A DNA stretch of 64,000 nucleotides from Flavobacterium sp. (GTDB lineage Bacteria > Bacteroidota > Bacteroidia > Flavobacteriales > Flavobacteriaceae). The stretch lies in NCBI GenBank assembly GCA_016787805.1, contig JAEUTY010000021.1:1-64000 (forward strand), read 5' to 3'. This document shows, in pieces, positions 17,672 through 26,431 of the stretch. Under the pieces are notes generated by a model, which saw nothing but the letters and a program-made list of their open reading frames with translations, did not search any database and was not told the DNA's origin. The stretch's first letter is position 1. Every line of letters starts with the position of its first letter. Position numbers and translations under genes: made by a program.

Positions 17672-18982
17672 ATGGGAACTTTTAAAATTGAAGGAGGCAT
17701 TCGCTTAAAAGGAGATGTTACACCACAAGGAGCCAAAAATGAAGCATTGCAAGTTTTGTGTCCGGCTTTGTTGACATCTGAAAAAGTTAGAGTTACAAAT
17801 ATCCCTGATATTATTGATGTCAATAAATTAATTACACTGTTGGGCAATTTGGGTGTTAAAATCCAAAAAAATGGTCCAGGAGATTATACTTTTCAAGCCG
17901 ATGAGGTGAATGTGGATTACCTAAAAACCGAAGCTTTCAAAAAAGAAGGCGGAAGTTTGCGTGGTTCAATCATGATTGTAGGCCCGCTATTGGCACGATT
18001 TGGCTGTGGTTATATTCCGAAACCAGGTGGCGATAAAATTGGCCGTCGTCGATTGGATACGCACTTTGAAGGTTTTATCAATTTGGGAGCCAAATTCCGT
18101 TACGAAAGAGAAGACCATTTTTATGGTGTAGAAAATGAAGGTCGATTAAAAGGTGCTTACATGTTGTTGGATGAGGCTTCTGTAACTGGAACCGCCAATA
18201 TCGTAATGGCAGCTGTTTTGGCAGAAGGGACGACCACCATTTACAATGCGGCTTGCGAACCGTATTTGCAACAATTGTGCAAAATGTTGAATTCAATGGG
18301 CGCAAAAATTACTGGTGTTGGGTCTAATTTATTGACCATTGAAGGTGTGGAAAGTTTGGGTGGATGCGAACACCGTATTCTTCCAGATATGATTGAAATT
18401 GGTTCTTGGATTGGCTTAGCGGCGATGACTCGAAGCGAAATTACTATCAAAAATGTGTCGTGGGATAATTTGGGTGTGATTCCGAATGTGTTTAGAAAAC
18501 TCGGAATTACCTTGGAACGAAAAGGCGATGATATTTATATTCCAGCTCACGAAAATGGATACGAAGTAAAAACCGATATTGACGGTTCGATTTTAACCAT
18601 AGCCGATGCACCGTGGCCAGGATTTACGCCTGATTTATTGAGTATCGTTTTGGTGGTCGCAACGCAAGCCAATGGCGATGTATTGATTCACCAAAAAATG
18701 TTCGAAAGCCGTTTGTTCTTCGTAGATAAATTAATCGATATGGGCGCTAAAATCATGTTGTGTGATCCGCACAGAGCAGTAGTTATGGGACACAATTTCC
18801 AATCGCAATTAAAAGCAACGGTAATGAGTTCACCCGATATTAGAGCGGGAATTTCGTTGCTGATTGCAGCGCTTTCTGCTAAAGGAACGTCTACTATTCA
18901 AAACATCGAACAAATTGACCGCGGTTACGAGCGTATTGACGAACGTTTGCGTGCATTAGGAGCCAATATAGTTAGAGTTTAA
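17672..18982 (+). CDS. murA: UDP-N-acetylglucosamine 1-carboxyvinyltransferase with Asp in place of the catalytic Cys
   Basis: 436 residues. It catalyses the first committed step of peptidoglycan synthesis: transfer of enolpyruvate from PEP to UDP-GlcNAc. K22-N23 (GAKNEAL), R109 (LLARFG), the active-site loop PGGDKIGRRRLDTH and the C-terminal DIRAGISLLIAAL are all visible. In E. coli the loop is PGGCAIG and Cys115 is the residue alkylated by fosfomycin; here the position is D121 (codon at 18032). Enzymes with Asp at this place, as in mycobacteria and chlamydiae, remain active and are insensitive to fosfomycin, so intrinsic resistance is predicted. A strong terminator follows at 18998-19047. 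Confidence 0.96.
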   Translation: MGTFKIEGGIRLKGDVTPQGAKNEALQVLCPALLTSEKVRVTNIPDIIDVNKLITLLGNLGVKIQKNGPGDYTFQADEVNVDYLKTEAFKKEGGSLRGSIMIVGPLLARFGCGYIPKPGGDKIGRRRLDTHFEGFINLGAKFRYEREDHFYGVENEGRLKGAYMLLDEASVTGTANIVMAAVLAEGTTTIYNAACEPYLQQLCKMLNSMGAKITGVGSNLLTIEGVESLGGCEHRILPDMIEIGSWIGLAAMTRSEITIKNVSWDNLGVIPNVFRKLGITLERKGDDIYIPAHENGYEVKTDIDGSILTIADAPWPGFTPDLLSIVLVVATQANGDVLIHQKMFESRLFFVDKLIDMGAKIMLCDPHRAVVMGHNFQSQLKATVMSSPDIRAGISLLIAALSAKGTSTIQNIEQIDRGYERIDERLRALGANIVRV

Positions 18983-18997
18983 TAGATAATCAATATT

Positions 18998-19047
18998 AAA
19001 AATTCCAAATTCCAATTCGACAACTTTTTGGAATTTGGAATTTTTTT
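18998..19047 (+). terminator. Terminator of murA
   Basis: An 18-bp perfect inverted repeat (18998-19015 with 19028-19045) built from AATTCCAAATTCC and its complement, 12-nt loop, ending in seven T. Confidence 0.9.
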
Positions 19048-19085
19048 GTTAATTGAGATTTGCTGTTTGTTATTTTTTTTCAATT

Positions 19086-19856
19086 ATGGAAACCTACAGT
19101 ATCATATTACTTTGTATCGCTTCGTTTTTTGCGGGGTTTGTTGATGCTATTGTAGGCGGTGGCGGATTAATTCAAACTCCAGTCGCCTTAATTTTGCTGC
19201 CCAATGTTTCAGTTGCTTCCATTATTGGTTCGTTGAAAATTCCAGCTTTTAGCGGAACCAGCTTTGCAGCGCGTCAGTACTTGAAAAAAGTCGATATGAA
19301 CTGGAAATTGCTTTTACTCATGGCCATTGTAGCTTTTGGAGCAGCATTTCTAGGTTCGCATTTATTGACCTTAACTTCCAACGATTTTATGAAACCTTTG
19401 TTGTTGGTTGCACTAACGTTAATAGCAATTTACACTTTTACCAAAAAGAATTTTGGACAACATCAAGTCAAGCTGTTTTCGCAAAAGAAACAACTTTTTT
19501 TGGCACTTTTGATAAGTATTGTTATTGGTTTTTACGATGGTTTTATTGGCCCAGGAACAGGAAGTTTCTTGGTTTTGGCTTTCGTTTCCGTGTTGGGTTT
19601 TGATTTTCTTCACGCTTCCGCAAATGCTAAAATGGTCAATTTAGCGACTAATTTTGGTTCGATTTGCTTGTTTGTTTTGAAGGGAAAAATCATCTGGGCT
19701 ATTGCCATTCCGATGGCAATTTGTAATGCTTCGGGTGGATTTATAGGTGCAAAATTAGCCATCCAAAAAGGAAATGGTTTTATTCGAATATTCTTCTTAA
19801 TTGTAGTGATTGGAACTTTAATCCGATTTGGATACGATGCGTTTTTAAGTAAATGA
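19086..19856 (+). CDS. TSUP family (TauE/SafE-like) membrane transporter
   Basis: 256 residues from the ATG at 19086; an in-frame TTG at 19053 would add 11 poorly fitting residues. About eight hydrophobic helices are visible, with the two-repeat signature of the family: FFAGFVDAIVGGGGLIQTP at the N-terminus and IGFYDGFIGPGTGSFLVLAF at the start of the second half, then ASANAKMVNLATNFGS. The family exports or imports sulfur-containing or organic anions across the inner membrane; the substrate cannot be told. Monocistronic, convergent with the gene ending at 19927. Confidence 0.9.
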   Translation: METYSIILLCIASFFAGFVDAIVGGGGLIQTPVALILLPNVSVASIIGSLKIPAFSGTSFAARQYLKKVDMNWKLLLLMAIVAFGAAFLGSHLLTLTSNDFMKPLLLVALTLIAIYTFTKKNFGQHQVKLFSQKKQLFLALLISIVIGFYDGFIGPGTGSFLVLAFVSVLGFDFLHASANAKMVNLATNFGSICLFVLKGKIIWAIAIPMAICNASGGFIGAKLAIQKGNGFIRIFFLIVVIGTLIRFGYDAFLSK

Positions 19857-19926
19857 TTTCAAAATTCAAAATTCCAAGTTGAATATTCATTATTCAAAAC
19901 AATCAATGTAGTTTTATTTCAGAATC

Positions 19927-20289
19927 TTACTTCCACTCCGAATACAAAACACTGTCATTGGCTACAAGATGCGTAAGATGAATGCATGTATTTCCTTTTG
20001 GAGCCAAAGGTGTCCAATATTTTGCATAAAAAATAATGGCTTTTTTTCCGATTAAATCGTTTCTAGCCTTTTCAAGTGAAAACCCATTTTCCAAACCGCG
20101 ATTGATGTAGTAAGAGAGCGAGTCATTTTTTAATGTAATCACTAAATCTTTATCGCCGCCCTGCGAGACGGATTGAACAATTCCCGTTGTTTTAACACTG
20201 TTTTCTGCTGAAGTGTCTATTGGCCTCAATATTAAAACTAATAGAATTGCTAAAACAGTTAAACTTGTATATAAGATTATTTTTTTCAT
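19927..20289 (-). CDS. Hypothetical membrane-anchored protein
   Basis: 120 residues from the ATG at 20289; an upstream in-frame TTG at 20307 adds six residues ahead of a typical MKK start. One N-terminal hydrophobic segment (about 5-22, ending LILRPI) followed by a small polar, beta-rich domain (KTTGIVQSVSQGGDKDLVITL..., KKAIIFYAKYW). I do not recognise the family. It follows the DUF5686 gene by about 40 bp and is probably its operon partner, acting on the periplasmic face of the inner membrane. Confidence 0.65.
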   Translation of the reverse strand: MKKIILYTSLTVLAILLVLILRPIDTSAENSVKTTGIVQSVSQGGDKDLVITLKNDSLSYYINRGLENGFSLEKARNDLIGKKAIIFYAKYWTPLAPKGNTCIHLTHLVANDSVLYSEWK

Positions 20290-20328
20290 GTTGACGTTTA
20301 GTGTCAAAACGCTACAATCACTGTTATA

Positions 20329-22803
20329 TTATTCAATTAAATTTAAAAACTTCAAACCAAAAACAATGGCATCGCCTTGGTAACCATTTTGATACGATCG
20401 AACGTAATCAAAACGGAACAAGCGTAATTTTCCGAAACCTAAATTATCCAACCCAATTGTAAACTCCTGATACGGTTTTTGATTCGGAATGGCCAAATTA
20501 TGAAAACCCAACACCAACTGCGATTGTAATTTATTGAGCAACGGAATTTTATTCATAATGTAGCCTTTGTCATTGTGTTCGATATGTGTTTCAAAATAGC
20601 TGTCGTTGGTACTCATCGAATAATAAGGCAAATTGTTAAATACATTCAAATAGCTTCCGCCATTGGCAATATGGGTTTGATTTCCGTTGAAATGTTTGTA
20701 GTCAACAAATGAAATGTTGTCGCCATTGAAAAATTTTCCACCTTTCAAATTCATTTGCATTTCACCTTTGTTTCCAATTGATAAATTGTGACTCACTCGT
20801 GCTGAAACGAAGTCGAATTCGTAGTTTTTATTGTTGGCCGCAAAGCCTTTTTCATAAGCGAAAAATAGGATTGGGTATTTGTTGTTGCCCAAATTGAATT
20901 TCCCATCAGGACGCGTCCAATATTCTTGACCAAATTTGATTTGAGCACTTAATGATGCTTTGACTAAATTGTGTTTTTCAATGGCTGGAGTTTCAAAATC
21001 AAAAGGCAAAAGCGGATGGTTTGATGTGTAATCATCCTCAGATTTAATCCAGCGTTGCTCTGTCGTATTCCACAACGGTTTTCGTTCGGCATACTCAATC
21101 GAAGCATTCATATTTACACCATTGATAACTTCTTTTCCGAAAGAAATAGTCGCATAATTTTTTTCATACAATTTCATGAAATTATTAACAAATAGCAAAC
21201 TGCTAATCGTATTAACATTCTTTGAGATAGGATTATTTCCGTTGAATTGGCTTACCAAACTTCCGCCATTAATGTAGAGTGTGCTGTTGTCGTTGTTGTT
21301 AAATTTGCGAATGTAACTTGCAGTAGCTCTGAATTTATCTTCGGCAAAGCCATAACTTAAACGTGTGCTGATACGCGAATACGTTCGTTTGTCTTCATCA
21401 TTGGTTCCGTAGGAAAAGCCAACCGAAGTGTTCCATCCTTGAACGGTGTTGAACGAAGTGTTTAAAAGTGGACCGTCGTAGTTGAATGTCCATTTTTTAA
21501 AAGTATTGCTGTAAGTGTAGCCCGAAATCGGACTCATGAATCGAAATTTATTCTTTTTCGCATCTATAGAATCCAAATATACTTTCGATTTTTTCTTAGT
21601 TTGAAGTGCGTCTTTTTTTAGGTAATCATTGGTTTCTTCCGTCGTTAAAGGAACTGGACGAATGGTGTTCCAAAACGCATCTTCTTTTTTGTTGGCGTTT
21701 TCTTCAAATTTTAAGACTTCTGCTCCAAATGTTTTCTTTTCAAATTTTTCTGGAAATTCAAAGTTGGAGAAAACATAAGTAAAACGACCATTCATTTTTA
21801 GTGTTAAAATTCCAGCTTCAAAATCGATGGTTTGCGTGTTTTTTATCCAAATTTTATTGCGATTGTTGTAACTGAAATTTTGTTTTAAAGTCAGAGTATT
21901 CAAAGCCGGAGTTTGCATTTGAACACCCGTTATGGTCAAATCAATGGCGTAAATGGCCCAACTATCATCAACCAAATAAATGTGACCTTCCATAACAGGT
22001 TCATTCGCTCGTTTTGGAGTTACTTTTATCTTATTTATTAATTGATTGTTTTCGTCTGTAAAAGAACCTTCAAATTTGTATTTATAGTAATTGAAAGCAT
22101 TGTCTGCGATTGGCGAAATGGCTTTTTCGTTGAACTCAACAGTATTTTCATAAAAGTCAAAGTTGGCAGAAGCTGCGTTGTTAAAGCTAAATCCATTGTC
22201 GTTTCCACTAACTTTTGAAGCTACAATAGTTTCTTTCATTTTGTCGGGCTTTTGAAATGAAATTTTAGATACCGTTTCCGATAAATACAATATTCCACTT
22301 CGTGTAGAATCGATAACATCATCAAATAAGTCGAGTTTTTGTCCGAGTATATTTTTGGGAAGGTTTTTGACTCTAAAAATACCTTTTGAATAAAAATCGG
22401 CATTGTAACGAGCGGTTTTATTGGCATTGATTTTTCGATTGGCTATTGCGTTTCGAATCATTTCATTGGCTGGATTGACTTTTGGATCGATTACAACTTC
22501 ATTAAGCTTAACCTCTTCTTCAACCAAAACAACATCAACTATTTGTGGAAATTTTTCGGCGTCAATTACTTTTTTTTCAGTTTTGTAACCCAAATATTGG
22601 AATAGAATAATGTATTTTCCAGGGTTTTTAACATTCAAATCGTACTTTCCTTGCTCATTTGTAGTTGTGCTAATATAAGTGTCTTGTACATAAATATTCA
22701 CAAATGCCATTGGATTTCCGTGACTATCAACAACGCTTCCTCGAATTTGTGCAAAGGAATAGTAGGACAGAAAAAGCAGTACAAAAAGTGCTATTTTTTT
22801 CAT
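20329..22803 (-). CDS. DUF5686 outer-membrane protein with carboxypeptidase-like regulatory domain
   Basis: 824 residues: signal peptide (1-18, ends SFAQ), a CarboxypepD_reg-like beta-sandwich (about 19-95: IRGSVVDSHGNPMAFVNIYV, GYKTEKKVI), then the long DUF5686 region with many alternating strands typical of a TonB-receptor-like beta-barrel and no TonB plug. Flavobacteria carry several such proteins; substrate is unknown. It lies 27 bp downstream of aroQ on the same strand and is followed by a small membrane protein gene, forming a three-gene operon. Confidence 0.85.
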   Translation of the reverse strand: MKKIALFVLLFLSYYSFAQIRGSVVDSHGNPMAFVNIYVQDTYISTTTNEQGKYDLNVKNPGKYIILFQYLGYKTEKKVIDAEKFPQIVDVVLVEEEVKLNEVVIDPKVNPANEMIRNAIANRKINANKTARYNADFYSKGIFRVKNLPKNILGQKLDLFDDVIDSTRSGILYLSETVSKISFQKPDKMKETIVASKVSGNDNGFSFNNAASANFDFYENTVEFNEKAISPIADNAFNYYKYKFEGSFTDENNQLINKIKVTPKRANEPVMEGHIYLVDDSWAIYAIDLTITGVQMQTPALNTLTLKQNFSYNNRNKIWIKNTQTIDFEAGILTLKMNGRFTYVFSNFEFPEKFEKKTFGAEVLKFEENANKKEDAFWNTIRPVPLTTEETNDYLKKDALQTKKKSKVYLDSIDAKKNKFRFMSPISGYTYSNTFKKWTFNYDGPLLNTSFNTVQGWNTSVGFSYGTNDEDKRTYSRISTRLSYGFAEDKFRATASYIRKFNNNDNSTLYINGGSLVSQFNGNNPISKNVNTISSLLFVNNFMKLYEKNYATISFGKEVINGVNMNASIEYAERKPLWNTTEQRWIKSEDDYTSNHPLLPFDFETPAIEKHNLVKASLSAQIKFGQEYWTRPDGKFNLGNNKYPILFFAYEKGFAANNKNYEFDFVSARVSHNLSIGNKGEMQMNLKGGKFFNGDNISFVDYKHFNGNQTHIANGGSYLNVFNNLPYYSMSTNDSYFETHIEHNDKGYIMNKIPLLNKLQSQLVLGFHNLAIPNQKPYQEFTIGLDNLGFGKLRLFRFDYVRSYQNGYQGDAIVFGLKFLNLIE

Positions 22804-22830
22804 TTTTTTAGAATAAGATGTAGGCTTGCA

Positions 22831-23244
22831 TTACAAAAAAGAAAGTAGAGCTAATTCATAACTTTTTAAACCAAAACCAATAATTATTCCATTAGCATTG
22901 GGTGAAATAAAAGATTGATGTCGAAATGATTCGCGTGAAAAAGTATTTGATATATGAACCTCAATTACGGGAGTTGTAATGGCTTTTACAGCATCGCCTA
23001 TGCCAACAGAAGTGTGCGTGTAAGCGGCAGAATTCAAAATAATGCCATCATAAGAAAAACCTGTTTCTTGAATTTTGTCGATTATTTCACCCTCAATATT
23101 GCTCTGAAAATAATCCAAATTGACAGAAGGGTATTTTTGCTTCAAATCTCTAAAATAACTTTCAAAACTTTGATTGCCGTATACTTCAGGTTCTCTTTTG
23201 CCTAATAAATTTAGGTTTGGACCATTGATGATTATGATATTCAT
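22831..23244 (-). CDS. aroQ: Type II 3-dehydroquinate dehydratase
   Basis: 137 residues, standard for the dodecameric type II enzyme of the shikimate pathway (3-dehydroquinate to 3-dehydroshikimate). Active-site residues are visible: N10/N12 and R17 (NGPNLNLLGKRE), Y22 (EVYG), the NSAAYTHTSVGIGDA stretch with catalytic N and H, and EVHISN with the second His. First gene of a minus-strand operon and divergent from the region leading to xerD, an arrangement common in Flavobacteria. Confidence 0.95.
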   Translation of the reverse strand: MNIIIINGPNLNLLGKREPEVYGNQSFESYFRDLKQKYPSVNLDYFQSNIEGEIIDKIQETGFSYDGIILNSAAYTHTSVGIGDAVKAITTPVIEVHISNTFSRESFRHQSFISPNANGIIIGFGLKSYELALLSFL

Positions 23245-23658
23245 AAAAAGGAATTGTTTGGAGTAAAAGTAGCAAATTGCAAGCGATAATTTGTTTTCTT
23301 TTAGAAAATCCTAACATATTTGGTAAGGTATTTTTTTTCCTTTACTACTACTAATCATTTTACTTAGATGAGATTTCAAGTTTTTTATGTTGCTCAATTC
23401 AAGGGGAAAATTAGTAGTGCGTTCGTCTTAAATGTTGACAAGAAAAATAAATTTAACAAATGTTTAATTTTGGTAGCTATTTATTTGTTACAAAAGCATT
23501 TGAAAATCAACTGTGTAGTATTTTTCTGTTATAAAAGAGAAATTTTAAAGAAGACGATTTTTTGTTAACAACTCTGTTGATAAGTCCGTAAAACCTTGTA
23601 ATTGTGGGCAAAAGGAATAAAGTTATATTTACATCATTAATTTTAAACAAAATAAAAC
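23245..23658. other. Intergenic region between aroQ and a beta-barrel gene
   Basis: 414 bp, very AT-rich. It holds the promoter of the gene at 23659 (TTG 23602-23604, 19 bp, TATATTTA 23624-23631). No gene, repeat or stable hairpin was recognised in the rest; short frames here lack coding character. Confidence 0.6.
23602..23631 (+). promoter_or_regulatory. Promoter of the first beta-barrel gene
   Basis: TTG (23602-23604), 19 bp, TATATTTA (23624-23631), 28 bp before the ATG. Confidence 0.65.
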
Positions 23659-24237
23659 ATGAAAAAAATTATTTTATCAATCGTTGCGGTTTTAGCTTTT
23701 GGCTTTACAAATGCGCAAGAGGTTAAATTTGGAGCTAAAGCTGGTTTGAGTGTTACAACTGTTACTGGCGGTGAATTCAGTGCTGGTTCTAAAGTTGGTT
23801 TTCACGTAGGAGGTTTGGCTGAAATCAAATTTGGAGAAAAATTTGCTATTCAACCAGAATTATTGTATTCAACAAAAGGTGCTTCATACAGCCTTTTTGG
23901 ACTTGATCAAAAAGTAAATTACTCATACATTGATATTCCTGTTATGGTTAAATATTATGTAATTGAAAATTTAAGTATTGAAGCTGGTCCACAAGTTGGT
24001 GTTTTAATGAGTGCTAAGTCAGAAATAGATGGAGAATCAGTAGATATTAAAGATGATTCAAAAGGAATTGATTTCGGATTCAACATCGGAGCGGGTTACA
24101 AACTATCTAACGGAATTATGTTCCAAGCTCGTTACTGCTTAGGTTTAGCTGATGTATCTGAAGATGTTGAAGGTGCTGTAGTAAACTACAATGAGAAAAA
24201 CAATGGATTCCAAATTTCAGTTGGTTACCAATTCTAA
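23659..24237 (+). CDS. Outer-membrane beta-barrel protein (porin-family/PorT-like)
   Basis: 192 residues: signal peptide (1-19, AFGFTNAQ) and a small beta-barrel of about eight strands, with family patterns FGAKAGLSVTT, FHVGGLAEIKFGEKFAIQPELLYSTKGAS, YIDIPVMVKYY and a final FQISVGYQF ending in Phe. It matches the OMP_b-brl_2 family. It lies in outer membrane; function unknown. Its leader and start are nearly identical to those of the next gene, so the two look like diverged duplicates. Own promoter and terminator. Confidence 0.88.
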   Translation: MKKIILSIVAVLAFGFTNAQEVKFGAKAGLSVTTVTGGEFSAGSKVGFHVGGLAEIKFGEKFAIQPELLYSTKGASYSLFGLDQKVNYSYIDIPVMVKYYVIENLSIEAGPQVGVLMSAKSEIDGESVDIKDDSKGIDFGFNIGAGYKLSNGIMFQARYCLGLADVSEDVEGAVVNYNEKNNGFQISVGYQF

Positions 24238-24258
24238 TCTTAATTTATAAATATTACG

Positions 24259-24291
24259 AAGAGCTTCTCATTAGAGAAGCTCTTTTTTTTT
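24259..24291 (+). terminator. Terminator of the first beta-barrel gene
   Basis: AAGAGCTTCTC (24259-24269) and GAGAAGCTCTT (24274-24284) form an 11-bp perfect stem with a 4-nt loop, followed by T. Confidence 0.92.
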
Positions 24292-24462
24292 TGGAGACAA
24301 CAATAATTCTTTAAAAACCAGATAGTTGAATGGTTTTTTCTGATGGTTATTAACATTTTTTTTAGAAATTATGCTTTGTGAATCCCTTTAAAAACAAGTG
24401 ATGTTAATAACTATGTTCATAAATCTGTGTTAAAATGTTTTCACTTCAAATTTTCTTGTGTT

Positions 24463-24470
24463 TATCTTTG
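24463..24470 (+). promoter_or_regulatory. -7 box of the second beta-barrel gene
   Basis: TATCTTTG followed by TGCAC, 26 bp before the ATG at 24497; no convincing -33 box. Confidence 0.55.
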
Positions 24471-24496
24471 TGCACTTAATTTTAAACAAAATAAAC

Positions 24497-25102
24497 ATGA
24501 AAAAAATCGTATTAAGTTTAGCAGCTGTTTTAGCATTTGGTTTTGCTAACGCACAAGACAAAAAAGAAAATTCTGGTGAAGGATTTGGTAAAGGAGATAT
24601 TTTTATTACCGGTGCTTTTTCTGTTGGAAGTACTAATGATAAAAATACAGATGTAAAAACTAATAGTTTTGAAATTGCTCCTCAAGTAAACTATTTCTTG
24701 ACAGAAAACATTTCTTTAGGTGCTAAAATTGGTTACACTTCTGATAAAGCTGAAAATGCTGTAACAGATACTCAAGATGATTCTACAATTACTTTCGGGT
24801 TACAAGGTAGATATTATTTTACACCAGCTTCTAAATTTTCTTTATTTACAGGTTTAGGATTTGATTACAACTCAACTTCTGACAATTTAGCTGATCCTAA
24901 AGTTAAAACGAATGGTTTTGATTTAGGTTTAGGTTTAGGTGTAAACTATTTTATTTCTGACAACTTTTCAATCGAAGCTGGTTTTGCTGCTTTGAACTTT
25001 GAATCAAGCAAAGTTGATGTTGATGGTGCTGAAAATGAAACTGCTTTCGGAATTGGAGCTGATTTAAGAGCGTTAAGCTTCGGTTTAAACTACAGATTCT
25101 AA
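24497..25102 (+). CDS. Outer-membrane beta-barrel protein
   Basis: 201 residues from the ATG at 24497; the longer in-frame reading from 24458 runs through the promoter and is rejected. Signal peptide (1-20, AFGFANAQ), then about eight amphipathic strands (FEIAPQVNYFLTENISLGAKIGYTSD, TFGLQGRYYFTPASKFSLFTGLGFDY, LGLGLGVNYFISDNFSIEAGF) ending in FGLNYRF, with terminal Phe as in barrel proteins. Probably an abundant small outer-membrane protein; function unknown. Paralogous leader with the gene at 23659. Confidence 0.88.
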   Translation: MKKIVLSLAAVLAFGFANAQDKKENSGEGFGKGDIFITGAFSVGSTNDKNTDVKTNSFEIAPQVNYFLTENISLGAKIGYTSDKAENAVTDTQDDSTITFGLQGRYYFTPASKFSLFTGLGFDYNSTSDNLADPKVKTNGFDLGLGLGVNYFISDNFSIEAGFAALNFESSKVDVDGAENETAFGIGADLRALSFGLNYRF

Positions 25103-25122
25103 TTTTTAGATTTATAGATTTC

Positions 25123-25150
25123 AAAACCACGCAAGTTGCGTGGTTTTTTT
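25123..25150 (+). terminator. Terminator of the second beta-barrel gene, overlapping the xerD promoter
   Basis: AAAACCACGCA (25123-25133) and TGCGTGGTTTT (25137-25147), 11-bp stem, 3-nt loop, seven T at 25144-25150. The right arm and loop contain the GTTG used as -33 box by xerD. Confidence 0.9.
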
Positions 25151-25164
25151 ATTTCCTACATTTG
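25135..25164 (+). promoter_or_regulatory. Promoter of xerD (predicted leaderless start)
   Basis: GTTG (25135-25138), 18 bp, TACATTTG (25157-25164). The ATG at 25169 is only 4 nt after the -7 box, so transcription should begin at or next to the start codon. Confidence 0.7.
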
Positions 25165-25168
25165 TATA

Positions 25169-26068
25169 ATGAATTGGTCAACTTATATAAAGAGTTTTCA
25201 GTCGTATCTCAAAATTGAACGTGGATTGTCTCAAAATACAATCGATAATTATTCGTTCGATATTGAGCGTCTTTGCGCTTTTTTAGAAGCTAATTCAATC
25301 AGTGTGTCGCCAATTAAGATAACGGAAGAAACTATTCAGCAGTTTATTCATTCGGTCTCTAAAGAGGTAAATGCACGCAGTCAGGCACGAATTATATCGG
25401 GCTTGAAAAGTTTTTTCTCTTATTTGATTTTTGAAGATTACCGAAACGACAGCCCAATGGAACTTATTGAAGCTCCTAGAATCGGAAGAAAATTACCAGA
25501 CACACTTTCTGTAGCAGATATTGATGCGATTATAAATGCTATAGACCTTACTAAAGAGGAAGGCGAACGCAATCGAGCCATGCTTGAAACATTGTATGGC
25601 TGTGGATTGAGGGTTTCAGAATTGATTACGCTCAGAATTTCGGATTTGTTTTTCGAGGAAGGTTTTATCAAAATTACAGGAAAAGGAAATAAACAGCGCT
25701 TTGTTCCTATTAGTGCTGTTACACAAAAATATATTGGTATTTACAAAAACCAAATTCGCTCTCATTTAACTATTCAAAAAGGATTTGAAGACACCCTTTT
25801 TTTAAATCGAAGAGGAAAACAACTAACACGTGCAATGGTTTTCACTATTATAAAACAATTAGCTGAAAAAATTGGTTTGTCAAAAGTGATTAGTCCACAT
25901 ACTTTTCGACATTCTTTTGCTACTCATTTGTTAGAAAACGGAGCCGATTTAAGAGCTATTCAGCTAATGTTAGGGCACGAATCGATTACTACAACTGAGG
26001 TTTATGTTCATCTTGATCGTAAACACCTGACGCAAATAATGAATACTTTTCATCCAAGAAAAGAATAA
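25169..26068 (+). CDS. xerD: Tyrosine site-specific recombinase XerD
   Basis: 299 residues from the ATG at 25169, the usual XerD length; the longer reading from 25136 runs through the terminator and promoter. SAM-like N-terminal domain (about 1-90: YLKIERGLSQNTIDNYSFDI) and catalytic domain with the full set R148 (GLRVSEL), K172 (TGKGNKQR), H244/R247 (HTFRHSFATHLL), H270 (MLGHES) and nucleophile Y279 (EVYVHL). Together with XerC-type partners it resolves chromosome dimers at dif. The housekeeping context and aroQ neighbourhood argue against an integrase of a mobile element. Confidence 0.94.
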   Translation: MNWSTYIKSFQSYLKIERGLSQNTIDNYSFDIERLCAFLEANSISVSPIKITEETIQQFIHSVSKEVNARSQARIISGLKSFFSYLIFEDYRNDSPMELIEAPRIGRKLPDTLSVADIDAIINAIDLTKEEGERNRAMLETLYGCGLRVSELITLRISDLFFEEGFIKITGKGNKQRFVPISAVTQKYIGIYKNQIRSHLTIQKGFEDTLFLNRRGKQLTRAMVFTIIKQLAEKIGLSKVISPHTFRHSFATHLLENGADLRAIQLMLGHESITTTEVYVHLDRKHLTQIMNTFHPRKE

Positions 26069-26229
26069 TGGTACTACTTCTCTGTAGTAATTGTTTGACG
26101 GATTTAACTGTTTGGTTTTCAAATAAAATACATTTCTTTGCACCGCTGATTCGGAATCGTTTTGGTGAATGAATTTGATTTGGTTGTTGAAGATATATAA
26201 AGCCTTAACCTACATTTTTCGATTAAGTA

Positions 26230-26313
26230 TAAAAATAATGAGCAGGAGTGTAAGAACAATTATGGTTCTAATCCCCAAAGAATTACTAATTAATTAGCAT
26301 TCCTGCTTTTTTT
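26230..26313 (+). ncRNA. Candidate small structured RNA
   Basis: AGCAGGAGTG (26241-26250) pairs over 10 bp, one G-U, with CATTCCTGCT (26298-26307), enclosing two smaller hairpins (AGAAC/GTTCT at 26253-26269 and the palindrome CTAATTAATTAG near 26286-26297). A run of seven T (26307-26313) follows at once. A possible -7 box TACATTTT lies at 26211-26218 with TTG about 21 bp upstream. No reading frame covers it. It does not match a family I know; it could instead be a multi-branched terminator or attenuator. Confidence 0.45.
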
Positions 26314-26431
26314 GAAAAAGATAAAATACAAGGAATGGTTTCTGTGTTCAAAATAGTTTGATTTGAGCCTAACTTAAAAATAAATAGACGTGGTAAAGTT
26401 TTACTATGTTTTATTTGATTGTTTGTTGAAA

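Noticed and set aside
25169-26068. XerD-like gene as integrase of a mobile element
   Set aside because: Standard XerD length, housekeeping neighbours, adjacent to aroQ as in relatives, and no attachment-site repeats or element genes around.
26241-26313. Structured region as a tRNA or tmRNA fragment
   Set aside because: No T-loop, no CCA-side acceptor and no tag frame; helix arrangement does not match either class.
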